DNA of 5,490 bases, taken from contig CBDETG010000025.1 in NCBI GenBank assembly GCA_965242745.1, forward strand, positions 1 to 5,490, in the 5' to 3' direction. Position 1 is the first letter of the stretch. Every line of letters begins with the position of its first letter. Under the pieces are notes generated by a model that searched no databases, had not been told where the DNA came from, and worked only from the letters and a program-made list of their open reading frames with translations. Both the position numbers and the translations under genes were made by a program. Source of the stretch: JABAAI01 sp965242745. GTDB taxonomy: Bacteria > Spirochaetota > Leptospiria > Leptospirales > Leptonemataceae. Positions 4,558 to 5,490 of this stretch are shown piece by piece.

Positions 4558-5226
4558 ATGCCATTTACAATTTACTATAAGCAAGCTATCTTATGCTTTG
4601 CTATATCAGCATTCTGCTTTTGCGCAAGTGAAAGCGCTAAAGATAACACGCCAGCGCAAGATGATACGCCTGCACAAGATAACACGCCAGCACAAAGCAA
4701 CAAATGCACGGTAGCAGATATCAATTTTATCTACTTCGCTAACCGCGAGATGTATGAAAATAATAGTGATAATGACAATAACAATAACAACAACAACAAC
4801 AATAGTGACAGTGACAATGTTGCTGTGCGATGCGTAGTAGAGGCTCGATATGAAGATGGCATCGTAGCTAGACTTGCTGAGTTTTCAATAGCAACAGAGC
4901 TGATAACGTTCCGAGCTACTTTTTACACAAATGGCAAGTTTGCAACTAAGACTTATTTCACAGAAGGCGTGCGAGATGAAAAGTTATATTACAAGGGAGG
5001 GCTGCTAACGGCATTTATTTTATACGAAGAAGACGGGGAAACAAAAAAAAGAGAAGTAACTCTTTACGACCATAAGGATGCCATAAAGACAATCATATTC
5101 CATAGAGAGCTACGCCTGCTAGGCTTACCAATCTATCCTACTTGTTATGAAGATGACGGCGAGACGGAAGAAGAATGCAGCTATGCTAAGCATGGCTGTT
5201 CTGCTATATCCACTACTTGCATCTGA
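4558..5226 (+). CDS. Exported protein with TPAQ and poly-Asn repeats and a MORN-like C-terminal region
   Basis: A 222-residue protein; GGGAGG (4546-4551) lies 6 nt before the ATG. Residues 1-27 look like a Sec signal peptide: a lysine at 8, then the hydrophobic core AILCFAISAFCFC, then ASESA. Cysteines at 20 and 22 do not sit in a good lipobox (F precedes each), so lipidation is doubtful. Residues 29-46 are three hexapeptides (DNTPAQ, DDTPAQ, DNTPAQ), a flexible linker. Residues 68-87 are an Asn/Asp/Ser tract with nine consecutive Asn. Residues about 115-170 (YTNGKFATKTYFTEG, YYKGG, YEEDGETKKREVTLYD) resemble the Y-x-x-G strands of MORN/YwqK-type repeats. Six cysteines remain after the signal (50, 92, 196, 207, 214, 221), suggesting disulfides in a periplasmic or surface protein. 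Function is unknown. Confidence 0.75.
   Translation: MPFTIYYKQAILCFAISAFCFCASESAKDNTPAQDDTPAQDNTPAQSNKCTVADINFIYFANREMYENNSDNDNNNNNNNNNSDSDNVAVRCVVEARYEDGIVARLAEFSIATELITFRATFYTNGKFATKTYFTEGVRDEKLYYKGGLLTAFILYEEDGETKKREVTLYDHKDAIKTIIFHRELRLLGLPIYPTCYEDDGETEEECSYAKHGCSAISTTCI
4642..4695 (+). repeat. Three 18-bp tandem repeats encoding D(N/D)TPAQ
   Basis: GATAACACGCCAGCGCAA, GATGATACGCCTGCACAA and GATAACACGCCAGCACAA follow each other without gaps. Units 1 and 3 differ at one base. Gain or loss of a unit keeps the frame and would change linker length. Confidence 0.8.
4759..4818 (+). repeat. AAC/AAT trinucleotide tract encoding an Asn/Asp/Ser run
   Basis: The tract contains five consecutive AAC codons (4786-4800) flanked by AAT, GAC and AGT codons. 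Polymerase slippage in such a tract changes length by whole codons. The encoded run is hydrophilic and disordered. Confidence 0.8.
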
Positions 5227-5299
5227 GAGCCCTGTGTGTTGAGACAAAAGAGATAGACAAGCTAGAGCAGCTATTTTACAAAGTAAGAGAGAATTTAGT

Positions 5300-5490
5300 A
5301 TGGAAGTAAGTATAAAGCAATTACCCAATATACCATTAGTGGAATTGAAAAATAATGAGTTAATTTTAGAGGTAAGAGATAAGGGCGACTTAATAGGCAG
5401 TTTCGGGATAAACAAAGGTAATATTTCTTGGTATGAAGGCCAATCAAATGTCAACAAACATACGCTTTCGCATAAAGACGTTGCAGACTA
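5300..5490 (+). CDS. Hypothetical protein, N-terminal part (runs off right edge)
   Basis: Open for 63 codons plus two bases from the ATG at 5300-5302. GAGAG (5287-5291) about 8 nt upstream serves as ribosome-binding site. The protein begins MEVSIKQLPNIPLVELKNNE and continues with a beta-rich segment, GDLIGSFGINKGNISWYEG, then VNKHTLSHKDVADY at the edge. The pattern of short strands around KGxIxWxE and a following S/T-x-x-DVA helix looks like a small globular domain, but I cannot name its family. It follows the exported-protein gene by 73 bp on the same strand and may be co-transcribed. If the window is a closed circle the frame continues through position 127 and stops with TAG at 128-130, giving 106 residues. 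Confidence 0.7.
   Translation, partial: MEVSIKQLPNIPLVELKNNELILEVRDKGDLIGSFGINKGNISWYEGQSNVNKHTLSHKDVAD

Overview
This window looks like a small plasmid, or the backbone of one. Its anchor is a replication-initiator gene of the archaeo-eukaryotic primase (AEP) superfamily. Around it are a structured leader, short repeats, a truncated second copy of the rep 3' end, and small accessory genes of unknown function. No chromosomal housekeeping gene, rRNA, tRNA, CRISPR array or transposase is visible. Codon use is AT-leaning, with many AGA/AGG, ATA and TTA codons, and ribosome-binding sites are strong (AGGAGG, GGGAGG, AGGA). This suits an AT-rich, probably Gram-negative, host-associated bacterium. 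A Helicobacter-like (Campylobacterota) host is my impression, not something I can prove. The rep gene and the 2.2-2.65 kb island look richer in G+C than the rest, which suggests a mosaic.

Layout. 1-96: possible start of a minus-strand gene; the opposite strand also carries an open frame that would join the gene at the right edge if the molecule is a 5490-bp circle. 97-414: gene-free rep leader and possible origin, with three 8-bp-spaced TGCAA repeats and a long bidirectional terminator-like hairpin just before rep. 415-1728: rep. 1729-2198: gene-poor, holding a degraded copy of the rep 3' end exactly 400 bp downstream of the matching rep segment. 2199-2620: a G+C-richer island with a minus-strand small ORF and five close-packed stem-loops, one followed by an RSF1010-like oriT motif on the minus strand. 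2690-2886: AT-rich regulatory region with palindromes. 2895-3755: a probable two-gene operon of a ribbon-helix-helix regulator and a 12-heptad coiled-coil protein with a C-terminal membrane segment. 3756-4557: convergent/divergent small-ORF region, weakly supported. 4558-5226: exported protein with low-complexity repeats and six cysteines in its mature part. 5300-5490: 5' part of another small gene.

How it may work together. Rep would prime or initiate replication. The leader hairpin could attenuate rep or be targeted by an antisense RNA, setting copy number. The stem-loop cluster is a candidate single-strand initiation region, origin or transfer origin. The RHH protein probably represses its own operon through inverted repeats over its promoter. 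The coiled-coil and exported proteins are cargo of unknown role. No relaxase, partition ATPase or recognisable toxin is seen, so any mobilisation would need help in trans.
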